Shown here: positions 15,423-23,826 of the stretch, piece after piece
Layout of the letters: each line of letters opens with the position of its first letter
Position numbering within the stretch: the stretch's first letter is position 1
Origin: an uncultured Synechococcus sp.
GTDB taxonomy: Bacteria > Cyanobacteriota > Cyanobacteriia > PCC-6307 > Cyanobiaceae
Length of the DNA: 32,322 bases
Direction: 5' to 3'
NCBI GenBank assembly: GCA_937930135.1
Contig: CALGVO010000064.1
Span: 1-32,322, forward strand
The notes under the pieces: generated by a model
The model's database searches: none
Seen by the model: only the letters and a program-made list of their open reading frames with translations
What the model was told of the DNA's origin: nothing
Program-made: the position numbers and the translations under genes

Positions 15423-16948
15423 GGGGTGGGGTCCCCGAGGCAGGCGATCGCGGCGAGCATCCCCCGGGCCTTGTTGAGAGTTTCCTGGTATTCCGCTTCC
15501 GGCCTGGAGTCGGCCACCACGCCCGCACCGGCCTGCACCTGGATCCGACAGCCTCCGGCGGGATCAGGATGCACCACCATGGTTCGAATCGTGATCGCGG
15601 TGTTGAGCGCGCCGGCCAGGTCCACAGCGCCGTAGACCCCGGAATAGGGCCCGCGGGCCTCGGGTTCCAGCGCATGGATCAGTTGCATCGCGCGGATCTT
15701 GGGTGCGCCACTGACGGTGCCGGCCGGGAACGAGGCCATCAGCAGATCCCAGATGTCGTGGTCGTCAGCGAGTCGCCCTTCCACCTCACTCACGATGTGC
15801 ATCACGTGGGAGTAGCGCTCGATCACCATCAGGTCCTTCACGGCAACGCTGCCGGGCCGACACACCCGGCCGAGATCATTGCGTCCGAGATCCACCAGCA
15901 TCACGTGTTCGGCCCGTTCCTTCGGATCGGCCAGCAGGTCGGCCTCCAGGGCCCGATCCTCCTGGTCCGTGTCGCCACGGGGTCGGGTGCCGGCGATCGG
16001 CCTGAGGCTGGCGCGGATGCCCTCAGCGTCGGGTTCGGCCTTGACCATCACCTCCGGGCTGGAGCCGATCAACTGCCAGTCGCCGAAGTCAAAGAAGGCC
16101 ATGTAGGGCGATGGGTTCACCATCCGCAGGCTGCGATAAAGCTCCAGGGGCTTCTGGGGCACCGTCGTCTCCAGCCGCTGACTCAGCACCAGCTGGAACA
16201 CGTCGCCGGCGGCAATGTGGTCGCGGCCGCAGCGTACGGCTGCCTCAAAATCATCCTGATCGCGGTTGCTGCTGGTGGGGGGGATCCCGCTGTTGGGTTG
16301 CCAGCGAAGGGGGCGAACCGAAGGTAGAGGTGCTGCCATCCGCTCCTCCAGGTGGCGAATCCGCGCCATCGCTCGTTCCCAGGCCTCCTCGACACTGGAG
16401 GCACTGCCCCTGCCGCCGCTGAGATCTCCGTAGGCCACGGCTGTGATCAGACGCTTGGCCTGGTCGATGATCAGGATGCTGTCCATCAGCATCCAGAGGC
16501 CATCGGGCGGGTCGGATGCGGCCGGGGTGTGAATCGGCACCGTGGGCTCGATCCAGCGGATCAATTCATAGCTCCAGATGCCGTAGAGCTGCCCCAGCGG
16601 TGGCAGGCCGGCGAGGCTGCCGGGGCGGTAAGGCTTCAGTTGGCTGCGCAGGATGTCGAAGGGATTGCCTTCCAAAGACTCCACCTCTCCATCGCGCCAG
16701 CGGCGGCTGCATGCCTGGCCGCGAGCTGTCAGCGTCCAGAGCGGGTCACAGGCCACCACGCTCCATCGGCCGAGGTGGACACCGCCTTCGACGGATTCGA
16801 GCAGCACACCAGGAGGTCGGCCCTCTCCCACCTTCAACCACGTGGTGAGAGGCGTTTCCAGGTCGGCGGGCCAGCTGCGAGCCACCGGAATGAAGGTGGC
16901 TCCCGCAGCGGCGGCCTCAAGAAAGGAGGCGCGATCAGGGCTGAGCAT
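15419..16948 (-). CDS. trpE: Anthranilate synthase component I
   Basis: TrpE converts chorismate to anthranilate using ammonia from a TrpG-type subunit. The protein has 509 residues and a typical two-part layout. The N-terminal tryptophan-binding region contains VLLESVEGGVHLGRWS, where the LLES serine is linked to feedback inhibition by tryptophan. The C-terminal chorismate-binding domain has GTRPRGDTDQEDRALEADLL, LGRNDLGRVC and PAGTVSGAPKIRAMQLI. The feedback motif and full N-terminal domain separate it from PabB. The start ATG 16948 has no Shine-Dalgarno; the preceding bases read TTCCTCC. psaD lies 35 bases upstream on the same strand. Confidence 0.96.
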   Translation of the reverse strand: MLSPDRASFLEAAAAGATFIPVARSWPADLETPLTTWLKVGEGRPPGVLLESVEGGVHLGRWSVVACDPLWTLTARGQACSRRWRDGEVESLEGNPFDILRSQLKPYRPGSLAGLPPLGQLYGIWSYELIRWIEPTVPIHTPAASDPPDGLWMLMDSILIIDQAKRLITAVAYGDLSGGRGSASSVEEAWERAMARIRHLEERMAAPLPSVRPLRWQPNSGIPPTSSNRDQDDFEAAVRCGRDHIAAGDVFQLVLSQRLETTVPQKPLELYRSLRMVNPSPYMAFFDFGDWQLIGSSPEVMVKAEPDAEGIRASLRPIAGTRPRGDTDQEDRALEADLLADPKERAEHVMLVDLGRNDLGRVCRPGSVAVKDLMVIERYSHVMHIVSEVEGRLADDHDIWDLLMASFPAGTVSGAPKIRAMQLIHALEPEARGPYSGVYGAVDLAGALNTAITIRTMVVHPDPAGGCRIQVQAGAGVVADSRPEAEYQETLNKARGMLAAIACLGDPTP

Positions 16949-16977
16949 GGAGGAATTCTCGCAGCCGACCGCGCCGC

Positions 16978-16994
16978 TCGACGTCAGGCGTCGA
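16978..16994. terminator. Stem-loop spanning the psaD stop codon
   Basis: TCGACG (16978-16983) and CGTCGA (16989-16994) form a perfect 6-bp stem whose 5-base loop contains the psaD stop. It could stabilise the psaD message end or weaken read-through into trpE. No U-tract is present. Confidence 0.35.
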
Positions 16995-17415
16995 AGGTGT
17001 TGCGTCCGCTGAACTTGAGTGTGGAAGGGTCGGGATTGGCGCCGATCCGACGGGGGTTGTGGCCCACCATGGTCCGACCGTCATTCACTTTCTCAGGGAA
17101 CACACCATCCTTGGGATGCAGGAATTCGGTGTCTCCACCAGGGAAGATCCGATAGATCTTGTAGTCCTCGATCCGTGGCTTGAACTTGGTGCGCAGCTGG
17201 GTGCCGAGGGCGAGGCACTGCTCCTTGCGTGCGAAATACATCAGGTTTTCGCCTTCATGCATCATGGCAGCACCACCTGTGGGCAGTTCGAAAGCCTGAG
17301 CAGAAGCGCTGGTCCAGGTGATGGCGTACTTCTCTTCCGTCTCCGCGGCGTTCAGAAGTCCACCGGTGCTGCCGATGAACTGGGGGAGCTGACCGTTCAA
17401 CGCCGTTGCTGTCAT
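16984..17415 (-). CDS. psaD: Photosystem I reaction center subunit II (PsaD)
   Basis: PsaD is a peripheral stromal-side PSI subunit that helps dock ferredoxin and holds PsaC and PsaE. The 143-residue sequence is highly characteristic: PQFIGSTGGLLNAAETEEKY, ITWTSASAQAFELPTGGAA, EGENLMYFARKEQCLALGT, YKIYRIFPGGDTEFLHPKDG and VFPEKVNDGRTMVGHNPRRI. A clear ribosome-binding site (GAGGA, five to six bases before ATG 17415) fits high expression. It is followed by trpE after 35 bases, with a stem-loop over its stop codon. Identity is effectively certain. Confidence 0.99.
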   Translation of the reverse strand: MTATALNGQLPQFIGSTGGLLNAAETEEKYAITWTSASAQAFELPTGGAAMMHEGENLMYFARKEQCLALGTQLRTKFKPRIEDYKIYRIFPGGDTEFLHPKDGVFPEKVNDGRTMVGHNPRRIGANPDPSTLKFSGRNTFDA

Positions 17416-17449
17416 GGCTGTCCTCGAAAAATCGGCATGCCGTTACGGC

Positions 17450-17462
17450 TGGAAAGTAGCAC
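17450..17462 (-). promoter_or_regulatory. Candidate extended -10 promoter for psaD
   Basis: On the minus strand, TGC precedes TACTTT (17458-17453), giving an extended -10 (TGN-TACTTT) about 38 bases before the psaD start. No convincing -35 box is at the right spacing. Inference only; no HLR1-type repeat was seen. Confidence 0.3.
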
Positions 17463-17509
17463 CGTGATTCCGGTTGGATCGCCTGTCCTGCAGCCAAGCT
17501 TCACACCCG

Positions 17510-18919
17510 TCAACATTGATTCGAGCCGGCCACCGGGAAGAACACCGTGAGGCCTCGATCCCGTTGTTGCGTCAGCCTGCCACCCAGGCTGGCGAGCAGG
17601 CGACGGGTGGCTCCCTGGCTGAGCTGCAGGCTGCCGGTGCCTGGATTCCAGCTCAGGACGGGGCCGAGTTCGGCGCTGGGCTCCGCCGCGCTGACGCCGT
17701 CACCATCGGGATTGGGATTGTGGCCGCGGATCTGCAGCTTCAGGCGTGCTCCTGCCGCTCGGAGCTGCAGCACCAACCTGCCGCCGTGTTGCAGGCTGCG
17801 ACTGCTGCGGTCGATGAGGCCGCCGAGCATCGGTTCCAATCGGCCGGGATCACTGAGAACAGCCGGTAGTGCGGGACTGATGTCGAGCTGAAGGGCAAGC
17901 CCGCGCCGCTCGAGCTGTTGTTCCCAGGCTGGTGCCAGCTGGAGCAGCATCGCGCCGAGATCGGTGCGGGCCAGGCCTGCCGAGTCCTTCGCCTGGCGAT
18001 GGCGCTCGCTGCTCTGCAGTTCGGAGGCATGCAGTTCCGCAGCATGAAAAATCAGGCCGAAGCGGTCGATCTGTTCCGTGCATTCGCTGTCGATCTGGCG
18101 CAGGCGATCGGTGACGAGATCCGGCAGGTCGCGGCGGCGCAGCAGCGACCGGATCAAGGTGCGGATCGTGGCCAACGGTGTGCGCACCTCATGAGTGATC
18201 GCCTCCAGCAGGGAGAGCTCGGCCGCCGCACCGGCCTGGGGGGCGGGGGGTGATGCATCACTCTGCGCTGGTGGGGCGTCGGGAAGGGTCTGCAGGGTGA
18301 GGCTGGGGGCCATCCGAGCCAACCGCTCCGCCACGGCGGGCCAGAAGACGGTTGTGAAGTCGCGGCTGCTCTGCAGGGATCCCAGGCCCTGGATGGCGTC
18401 ACGCAGCGCAGTCGCCTGCGCAGGATTCTCGGCCTGCAGGCGTTGGTCGATGCGTTCCAGCACAGCCGCCAGAGAGGTGGGGTCACTGCGTAGAAGCAGT
18501 TGACGCTGGTGTTCGGGGCCGTGCAGGGCCAGGGCGACCTGCAGAGATGGGCTGATCACGATCAGCAGGGGGTCGTGGCCATCATCCGGCTGCAGCCTGA
18601 GCTGTTCCAGCCGCTGGATCGGGGCACGGCCGCCTGCCGGATCCGGGGCTGCCGCTGGCCCCAGCTGCGGCCAGCCGATCGGATGGGGTGTCCAGACCCA
18701 GCCGGCCATTCCTTGCAGGAGGCTCGGTTCGTAGAGGGCGGGGAGGGGCGCGGCGAGCCAGACGCCCCGTCGATCGTCAGGTTGCTTGAGCAGGGCGTCC
18801 TGAACGACCTCCAGAGCCGCCCACCAGAGTCGTCGGGCGCTGGGATCATCACCCCCGCCTGGTGGCACCCCTTCGGCCATCAGGGCTTGGATGGTGGTGA
18901 GGTGGGGGCGTGCGGTCAC
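17510..18919 (-). CDS. Sensor histidine kinase with degenerate ATP-binding domain
   Basis: The C-terminal half has a HisKA dimerisation/phosphoacceptor helix with an intact H-box, ITHEVRTPLATIRTL (His near residue 243). The following ATPase domain is eroded. The N-box reads MLGGLIDRSSRSL, without the usual NLxxNA, no DxGxG box is visible, and only a partial G2 box remains (NPGTGSLQLSQGATRRLLASLGG). The N-terminal 220 residues have no recognised domain; DPLLIVISPSLQVALALHG could be a ligand-sensing core. No membrane segment is seen, so it is probably cytoplasmic. GTG 18919 is the chosen start because it overlaps the rodA stop as GTGA and gives 469 residues; ATG 18961 would overlap rodA by 46 bases. 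Its response regulator is not in the window. Confidence 0.8.
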   Translation of the reverse strand: MTARPHLTTIQALMAEGVPPGGGDDPSARRLWWAALEVVQDALLKQPDDRRGVWLAAPLPALYEPSLLQGMAGWVWTPHPIGWPQLGPAAAPDPAGGRAPIQRLEQLRLQPDDGHDPLLIVISPSLQVALALHGPEHQRQLLLRSDPTSLAAVLERIDQRLQAENPAQATALRDAIQGLGSLQSSRDFTTVFWPAVAERLARMAPSLTLQTLPDAPPAQSDASPPAPQAGAAAELSLLEAITHEVRTPLATIRTLIRSLLRRRDLPDLVTDRLRQIDSECTEQIDRFGLIFHAAELHASELQSSERHRQAKDSAGLARTDLGAMLLQLAPAWEQQLERRGLALQLDISPALPAVLSDPGRLEPMLGGLIDRSSRSLQHGGRLVLQLRAAGARLKLQIRGHNPNPDGDGVSAAEPSAELGPVLSWNPGTGSLQLSQGATRRLLASLGGRLTQQRDRGLTVFFPVAGSNQC

Positions 18920-20193
18920 CGGCTCAGCCCTTGACGCTCCCGGCGCGCCACCGAGAGGCAAAGGCCCAGGGCGATGAAGTTCACCACCATGGCGGAGCGC
19001 CCATAGCTCATGAAGGGGAGAGGAATGCCCGTGACCGGGCCAAGGCCGATGGTCATGAAGATATTCACCACCACCTGGAACATCAGCATGGTGGCGACGC
19101 CGACCACCACCAGGGAGTCGAAATCGGAGCGGGCCCGGTTCGCGACCTGGAGCATCCGAGCCATGAGCAGGGCAAACCCCACCACCACCAGCACGGTGCC
19201 CAGATAGCCCGTCTCCTCCCCCAGGGCGCTGAAGATGAAATCGGTGTGCTGCTCAGGGATGAAGCGCAGTTTGGTGAGCTGGCCCTGCAGCAAACCCGTG
19301 CCGAACAGGCCTCCGGAGCCGATGCCAACTGTGCTCTGCAGCAGGTGGTATCCCCCGCCGAGCGGGTCTTTGCTGGGGTCAAGGAACAGCACCAGCCGAT
19401 CGCGCTGATAGTCCTTGAGGCCATGCATCCAGAGCCAGGGGGTGATGAAGGCCACGGCCCCCTGGGTCGCCAGCACCACCGCCGCCGCGATGCGTTTCCA
19501 GGGAAGGGAGCGAAAGGCGATCACCATCATCAGCGGCACCCAGAGCAGCAGGGCCCAGGGCAGGAGGCCGGCCAGCAGGGCTGTGCCCAGGGGCGCGAGC
19601 AACAGCACCAGCCACTCAAAGGGCATGCCCGACCAATACAGCATGACCAGGAGCAGGGCTCCGAAGACCAGGGAGGTGCCCAGATCCGGCTGAATGAACA
19701 CCAGCAACCAGGGCAGGGAGATCACGCCCAGAGGGCGGAGCAGATCCACCGGACGTTCCACAGGATGGCGATCAAGCACGGCCGCCAGCAGCAGGATGGC
19801 GGCGAGCTTGGCGAATTCCGAGGGCTGCACATGCACCCCTCCGATACTGATCCAGCGTTGAGCGCCGAGGGCGGAGGTGCCGATCACCCGCACGGCGATC
19901 AGGCTGATCACCGTGAGCGCGTAGATGGGGGCCAGCAGCGGCTTCCAGTGCTCCAGCTTCAGGCGGGCCAGCAGCAGGGCTACGCCGATGCCGAAAGCCG
20001 CCGTGATCCAGTGTTGGTACCAGTCTGCATAGGGGGCCTGGCGTTGGGTGCTGGCAATCAGCAACCCCGCCACGGCCACCAGGGTCAGGGGGATGCCCCA
20101 GAGCACGCGCTCCCCGTGGCGACGCCGATTGCTGAGGCCTGAGGCATCGGCGCGGCGCCGCCTGCGGTTGCCCTGGAGGAAGCCGCTGCTCAT
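18916..20193 (-). CDS. rodA: RodA/FtsW-type SEDS peptidoglycan glycosyltransferase
   Basis: SEDS proteins polymerise peptidoglycan with a partner transpeptidase; RodA serves side-wall growth. The 425-residue protein is largely transmembrane, after a basic N-terminal tail (about residues 9-26). Family motifs include ISIGGVHVQPSEFAKLAAIL, FIPEQHTDFIFSALGEETGYLG and the C-terminal GIPLPFMSYGRSAMVVNF. The name RodA is favoured over FtsW by overall resemblance, but the two are close. It follows mrp after only two bases and overlaps the histidine-kinase start, so mrp-rodA-kinase is probably one operon. Confidence 0.9.
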   Translation of the reverse strand: MSSGFLQGNRRRRRADASGLSNRRRHGERVLWGIPLTLVAVAGLLIASTQRQAPYADWYQHWITAAFGIGVALLLARLKLEHWKPLLAPIYALTVISLIAVRVIGTSALGAQRWISIGGVHVQPSEFAKLAAILLLAAVLDRHPVERPVDLLRPLGVISLPWLLVFIQPDLGTSLVFGALLLVMLYWSGMPFEWLVLLLAPLGTALLAGLLPWALLLWVPLMMVIAFRSLPWKRIAAAVVLATQGAVAFITPWLWMHGLKDYQRDRLVLFLDPSKDPLGGGYHLLQSTVGIGSGGLFGTGLLQGQLTKLRFIPEQHTDFIFSALGEETGYLGTVLVVVGFALLMARMLQVANRARSDFDSLVVVGVATMLMFQVVVNIFMTIGLGPVTGIPLPFMSYGRSAMVVNFIALGLCLSVARRERQGLSR

Positions 20194-20195
20194 GC

Positions 20196-21296
20196 TCAGT
20201 GCGACATGGTGAGCCGGCTCGCCACAGCATCGGCCAGAGCCACGAACGCCTGGGCACTGGCGGAATCGGGTTGACTCACCACGATCGGGCGACCCTGATC
20301 GCCACCGGAGAGCACCGGCATCTCGAGCGGAATCTGCGCCAGCAGTGTGCTGTCGAATTCATCGGCGAGTTGCTGTCCCCCCCCCTCCCCGAACAAGGGA
20401 TAGCGCCGCTCCGGTTGGTCGGGCGGAATGAAGGCGCTCATGTTCTCCACCACGCCGAACACGGGGATCTGCATCTGCCGGAACATCGCCAGACCGCGGC
20501 GGGCATCCTGCAGGGCCACCTGCTGGGGGGTGGTCACGATGATCACGCCGGCCATCGGCACCGCCTGGGCGAGGGAGAGCTGGGCGTCGCCCGTGCCGGG
20601 GGGAAGATCGACCACCAGCACATCCCGCTCACCCCAGCTCACCTGATAGAGAAACTGGCGGATGATGCCGTTGAGCATCGGCCCTCTCCAGATCACGGGC
20701 TGGTCGGGATCGATCAGCAGCCCCATCGACACCATGGCCACGCCACAGCTCTCGATCGGTGCCATCCGTTGCTCGCTGCCGCTGCCACGCACCTCGGGCG
20801 TCTGCTCCGCCACGCCGAGCATGGTGGGGGCGTTGGGGCCGTAGATGTCGGCGTCAAGCAGCCCGACCCGCTGGCCCTGACGGGCCAGGGCGCAGGCCAG
20901 GTTCACCGCCACGGTGCTTTTGCCCACGCCCCCCTTGCCGCTGCTCACCGCGATCACCTGCCTGACCCCGGGAATCGCTTGCCGCTCGGCCATCTGGCCA
21001 TGGCCGGCCTGACCGATCGCACCGGTCTGAGCGGAGGCGCCGGCGGCCTGAGGGGGCGGATTTCCCACTTCAATCTGCACATCCTGGATGCCGTCGAGCT
21101 CCAGCAGACGCGCCCGGCTCTCCTGCACAATCCTGTCGCGTTGGCTCTGGGCGAAGCCGGGAAGATTGAGACGGATCACAGCCCGGGGTGGTGTGACCCG
21201 GATGCGATCGATCCAGCCCAGTTCCACAGTGGAACGTCCGCTGCCTGCATCACGGATCTCCATCAGCACCTCTGTCGCCTGCTCTGCCGTCGCCAT
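20196..21296 (-). CDS. mrp: Mrp/NBP35-family P-loop ATPase (iron-sulfur carrier), no CxxC
   Basis: The 366-residue protein has an N-terminal MIP18/DUF59 domain (about 1-90) and a C-terminal ATPase with the deviant Walker A SSGKGGVGKSTVAVNLA, DADIYGPNAP and DLPPGTGDAQL. Mrp/ApbC and plant HCF101 proteins carry and transfer [4Fe-4S] clusters. The CxxC that follows VENMS in enzymes such as E. coli ApbC is absent here: the segment reads VENMSAFIPPDQPERRYPLF. Only two cysteines occur in the whole chain (NLACAL and IESCGV). Cluster binding by this copy, if any, must differ. Divergent hemF lies 109 bases away. Confidence 0.9.
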   Translation of the reverse strand: MATAEQATEVLMEIRDAGSGRSTVELGWIDRIRVTPPRAVIRLNLPGFAQSQRDRIVQESRARLLELDGIQDVQIEVGNPPPQAAGASAQTGAIGQAGHGQMAERQAIPGVRQVIAVSSGKGGVGKSTVAVNLACALARQGQRVGLLDADIYGPNAPTMLGVAEQTPEVRGSGSEQRMAPIESCGVAMVSMGLLIDPDQPVIWRGPMLNGIIRQFLYQVSWGERDVLVVDLPPGTGDAQLSLAQAVPMAGVIIVTTPQQVALQDARRGLAMFRQMQIPVFGVVENMSAFIPPDQPERRYPLFGEGGGQQLADEFDSTLLAQIPLEMPVLSGGDQGRPIVVSQPDSASAQAFVALADAVASRLTMSH

Positions 21297-21369
21297 GGGT
21301 CCGAACCGTCGGCGCGGATCCTAGGGGCGAGATCTCATGACAGACCTTCACGCACTCTTGTCGTGAACG

Positions 21370-21405
21370 CCCGCAGGCTGAAATGGTCATGCCTGTTCCT
21401 GCGGG
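21370..21405. promoter_or_regulatory. Perfect 8-bp inverted repeat abutting the hemF start
   Basis: CCCGCAGG (21370-21377) and CCTGCGGG (21398-21405) are perfect inverted repeats with a 20-base spacer. The second arm ends at the base before ATG 21406. It could be a protein-binding dyad or an RNA hairpin that hides the ribosome-binding region. Confidence 0.45.
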
Positions 21406-22470
21406 ATGCCGCCCATGGTCCATTCACCCCACCAGCCCGGCAGCGTTCTGACGCCTCCTGCGGGGTCCCGCGACCGGGCCCGGGCCCTCGTGCTCGGCCT
21501 CCAGGATGAAATCTGCACAGGCCTGGAGCGTCTCGACGGTCTCGGTCGTTTTCAGGAGGAGAGCTGGGAGCGGCCGGAAGGTGGCGGTGGGCGTTCCCGG
21601 GTGATGCGCGAAGGGCGCGTCTTCGAGCAGGGCGGTGTCAACTTCTCTGAAGTGCATGGCCAGGAGCTGCCCCCCTCGATCCTGCGCCAGCGGCCCGAGG
21701 CGAAGGGGCATGCCTGGTTTGCAACCGGCACCTCAATGGTGCTGCATCCGCGCAATCCCTATGTGCCCACGGTGCACCTTAATTACCGCTATTTCGAGGC
21801 TGGTCCGGTGTGGTGGTTCGGCGGTGGTGCCGATCTCACGCCCTTCTATCCCTTTCTTGACGACGCCCGCCACTTCCATCGGCAACTCAAACAGGCCTGC
21901 GATCAGGTGAGCCCGGATCTCTATCCGGTGTTCAAGCCCTGGTGCGACGAGTATTTCTTCCTGAAGCACCGCGGCGAAACCCGCGGCATCGGAGGGATTT
22001 TTTACGACTACCAAGACGGCAACGGCCAGCTCTACAAGGGTCAGGATCCCGAGGGGCCCGCTGCCGCCATGGCGCAAACGATCGGCTCCCGCCCCCTCGC
22101 CTGGGACGCTTTGCACGATCTGGCGCGGGCCTGCGGGCAGGCTTTCCTGCCGGCCTATGCTCCGATCGTGGAGAAACGGCATGACCTCCCCTATGGCGAG
22201 AGGGAGCGTCAGTTCCAGCTCTACCGCCGCGGTCGGTACGTTGAATTCAACCTGGTGTGGGATCGGGGCACGATTTTCGGGTTGCAGACGAACGGCCGCA
22301 CCGAATCGATTCTGATGTCTCTGCCGCCCCTGGCCCGATGGGAATACGGCTACGCCGCAGCGGAAGGGTCGAGGGAAGCACTGCTCACGGATCTGTTCAC
22401 CCGGCCCCAGAACTGGCTGGAGGATCCCTCTCTTGACGAGCGCTGCCGCGCCCATCAGGCCCTGAACTGA
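21406..22470 (+). CDS. hemF: Oxygen-dependent coproporphyrinogen III oxidase
   Basis: HemF decarboxylates coproporphyrinogen III to protoporphyrinogen IX with oxygen, on the path to heme and chlorophyll. The protein has 354 residues. Diagnostic segments are RVFEQGGVNFSEVHG, WFATGTSMVLHPRNPYVPTV, HLNYRYFEAG, WWFGGGADLTPFYPF and GIGGIFYDYQDG, and RRGRYVEFNLVWDRGTIFGL toward the C-terminus. ATG 21406 and ATG 21415 are both plausible; an 8-bp inverted repeat sits directly before the first. Its 3' end overlaps the convergent amidase gene by 74 bases. Confidence 0.97.
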   Translation: MPPMVHSPHQPGSVLTPPAGSRDRARALVLGLQDEICTGLERLDGLGRFQEESWERPEGGGGRSRVMREGRVFEQGGVNFSEVHGQELPPSILRQRPEAKGHAWFATGTSMVLHPRNPYVPTVHLNYRYFEAGPVWWFGGGADLTPFYPFLDDARHFHRQLKQACDQVSPDLYPVFKPWCDEYFFLKHRGETRGIGGIFYDYQDGNGQLYKGQDPEGPAAAMAQTIGSRPLAWDALHDLARACGQAFLPAYAPIVEKRHDLPYGERERQFQLYRRGRYVEFNLVWDRGTIFGLQTNGRTESILMSLPPLARWEYGYAAAEGSREALLTDLFTRPQNWLEDPSLDERCRAHQALN

Positions 22471-23233
22471 GGGGTGATGGCGCTTGGGGCTCCAGACCCA
22501 TGGCCAGCGCCTCAATGATGCGGCGCGCGATGGTGTCGATCACCGGCTGCCGGGATTGGGGGTTCCGCAGACCCTGCTCCAGCTTCCCTTCCAGTTTGCC
22601 GATCTCCAGGATGCTGATGCCTCGCCGCGGTGCTCCCAGGCCGCCGCGAAAGGTCCGCGGATAACGCCCGAACGCCAGGGCCAGGCTTTCGTCGAGGCGG
22701 TTGCTGGGTTGATGGAGGGCGGGGATCAGGCCGGAGCCGAAGCCGTCGGGGCCGTAGGCATCGAAGTGAATCTCCAGGGCATACCCACCTGCGTTGCTGT
22801 GGCGACGCCCCACCGACCAGTTGGTGCGGGGATCGTCCTCATCCTGGATGGTGAGCGCGTCCGGGGTGTAGGCCCGGATGTTCAGGCCCCGCTCACGCCC
22901 CAGCGCCACGACGGCATCGCGCACCTTGAGATTCCAGAACAGTTCATCCCGCATGCGGGCATCCATCGGTGTGCCGCCATGGAGCCCCACTGTGGCGCCG
23001 GAGGTGCCGGCTCCCTCGATGGCCTGGGAGTCGGCATGGCCTGCCATCACCAAGATGGACACATCGGTCGGAAGCGGCCTGGTGCCTGTCCAGTGGGTGC
23101 GAAGCGCCACCTGCTCACCAGTCAGCACGTCGGTGTCGGGGCTTTCCGGTGCTCGGGCTGCCGTCGACAAACCAAGGTTGGCAAGGGCCACAAGGCCAGC
23201 GGCCAGGGCCAGGCTCAGGTCACGGCGCACCAT
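22397..23233 (-). CDS. Secreted N-acetylmuramoyl-L-alanine amidase-like zinc hydrolase
   Basis: The 278-residue protein starts with a signal-like segment (MVRRDLSLALAAGLVALANLGLSTAARA). It has the Amidase_3 metal and catalytic residues in order: VMAGHAD (His66), DELFWNLKV (Glu97), ALEIHFDAYG (His156) and ILEIGKLEG (Glu210). Enzymes of this family cut the bond between muramic acid and the peptide stem in the periplasm. The C-terminal tail past about residue 255 is low-complexity and lies opposite the hemF 3' end. It follows the CCB-type gene by six bases. Overall conservation to well-known amidases is modest, so the substrate is inferred. Confidence 0.75.
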   Translation of the reverse strand: MVRRDLSLALAAGLVALANLGLSTAARAPESPDTDVLTGEQVALRTHWTGTRPLPTDVSILVMAGHADSQAIEGAGTSGATVGLHGGTPMDARMRDELFWNLKVRDAVVALGRERGLNIRAYTPDALTIQDEDDPRTNWSVGRRHSNAGGYALEIHFDAYGPDGFGSGLIPALHQPSNRLDESLALAFGRYPRTFRGGLGAPRRGISILEIGKLEGKLEQGLRNPQSRQPVIDTIARRIIEALAMGLEPQAPSPLSSGPDGRGSARQERDPPASSGAG

Positions 23234-23239
23234 GAGGTG

Positions 23240-23794
23240 TCAGATCGGCGACGACAGCAGGGAGCCGTCGCTGGCCAGCTCGAGCGGACCGGCCAGGTCC
23301 AGTTCCAGGGCAATGAGTTCATCGCGATGCGCCCGCAACCGGATCGTGCTGCCGCCGCTCTCATCGGAGCTCATCAGCCGGATCTCCAGACCCTCCTGCC
23401 GCAGCGCCCGGCGTCGATAGAGGAGCCCCGCGAGCGGACCGAGCAGGGCGAGCAGCAGGGGCCACCAGCCCAAGCTCGGCTGGAGCTGGCGCAGCACCAG
23501 GCCCAGGCAACCAGCACCGATCGTGCCCAGGAGAGAGAGCAGCAGGGCGAGCGGCGCACTCGCCGCCACCGTGGCCTGGTATCGCAACACCTGGCGTTCG
23601 GCATCGCCGCCCCGCTGCACCCAGCCGCGTTGCTCCAGCCATTGGCTGAGGCCTTCGAGCACTTCCAGGGCCGGCCGCGGTGATTGCACGTCGACCACTG
23701 TGGTTCGGTCCTTGCTGGCAGCCCTGAGGAAAAACACCAGACCGATGGCCAGCAGCAGGGTCAACAGCAGGGTGGAGATCTGGAAGGAGGGCAT
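23240..23794 (-). CDS. Cytochrome b6 cofactor-assembly protein (CCB2/CCB4-like)
   Basis: This 184-residue protein resembles the CCB family (cofactor assembly of complex C, subunit B), which in chloroplasts attaches heme ci to cytochrome b6. Visible features are an N-terminal membrane segment (STLLLTLLLAIGLVFFL), the characteristic RAASKDRTTVVDVQSP, a domain with LEGLSQWLEQRGW, two further hydrophobic segments (APLALLLSLLGTIGAGCLGL and WWPLLLALLGPLAGLL), and a soluble C-terminus. ATG 23794 (MPSFQIST) puts the membrane segment at the very start; the longer reading from 23884 adds a basic, unlikely N-terminus overlapping the upstream gene. It is located between the PadR-like and amidase genes on the same strand. 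Confidence 0.78.
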   Translation of the reverse strand: MPSFQISTLLLTLLLAIGLVFFLRAASKDRTTVVDVQSPRPALEVLEGLSQWLEQRGWVQRGGDAERQVLRYQATVAASAPLALLLSLLGTIGAGCLGLVLRQLQPSLGWWPLLLALLGPLAGLLYRRRALRQEGLEIRLMSSDESGGSTIRLRAHRDELIALELDLAGPLELASDGSLLSSPI

Positions 23795-23826
23795 CCGCTG
23801 ATGGAACCGCGCTGGTTTGGTCCGTT

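Noticed and set aside
18910..20142. 410-codon + strand frame rich in His and Gln
   Set aside because: Antisense to rodA; composition is a by-product of complementing hydrophobic codons.
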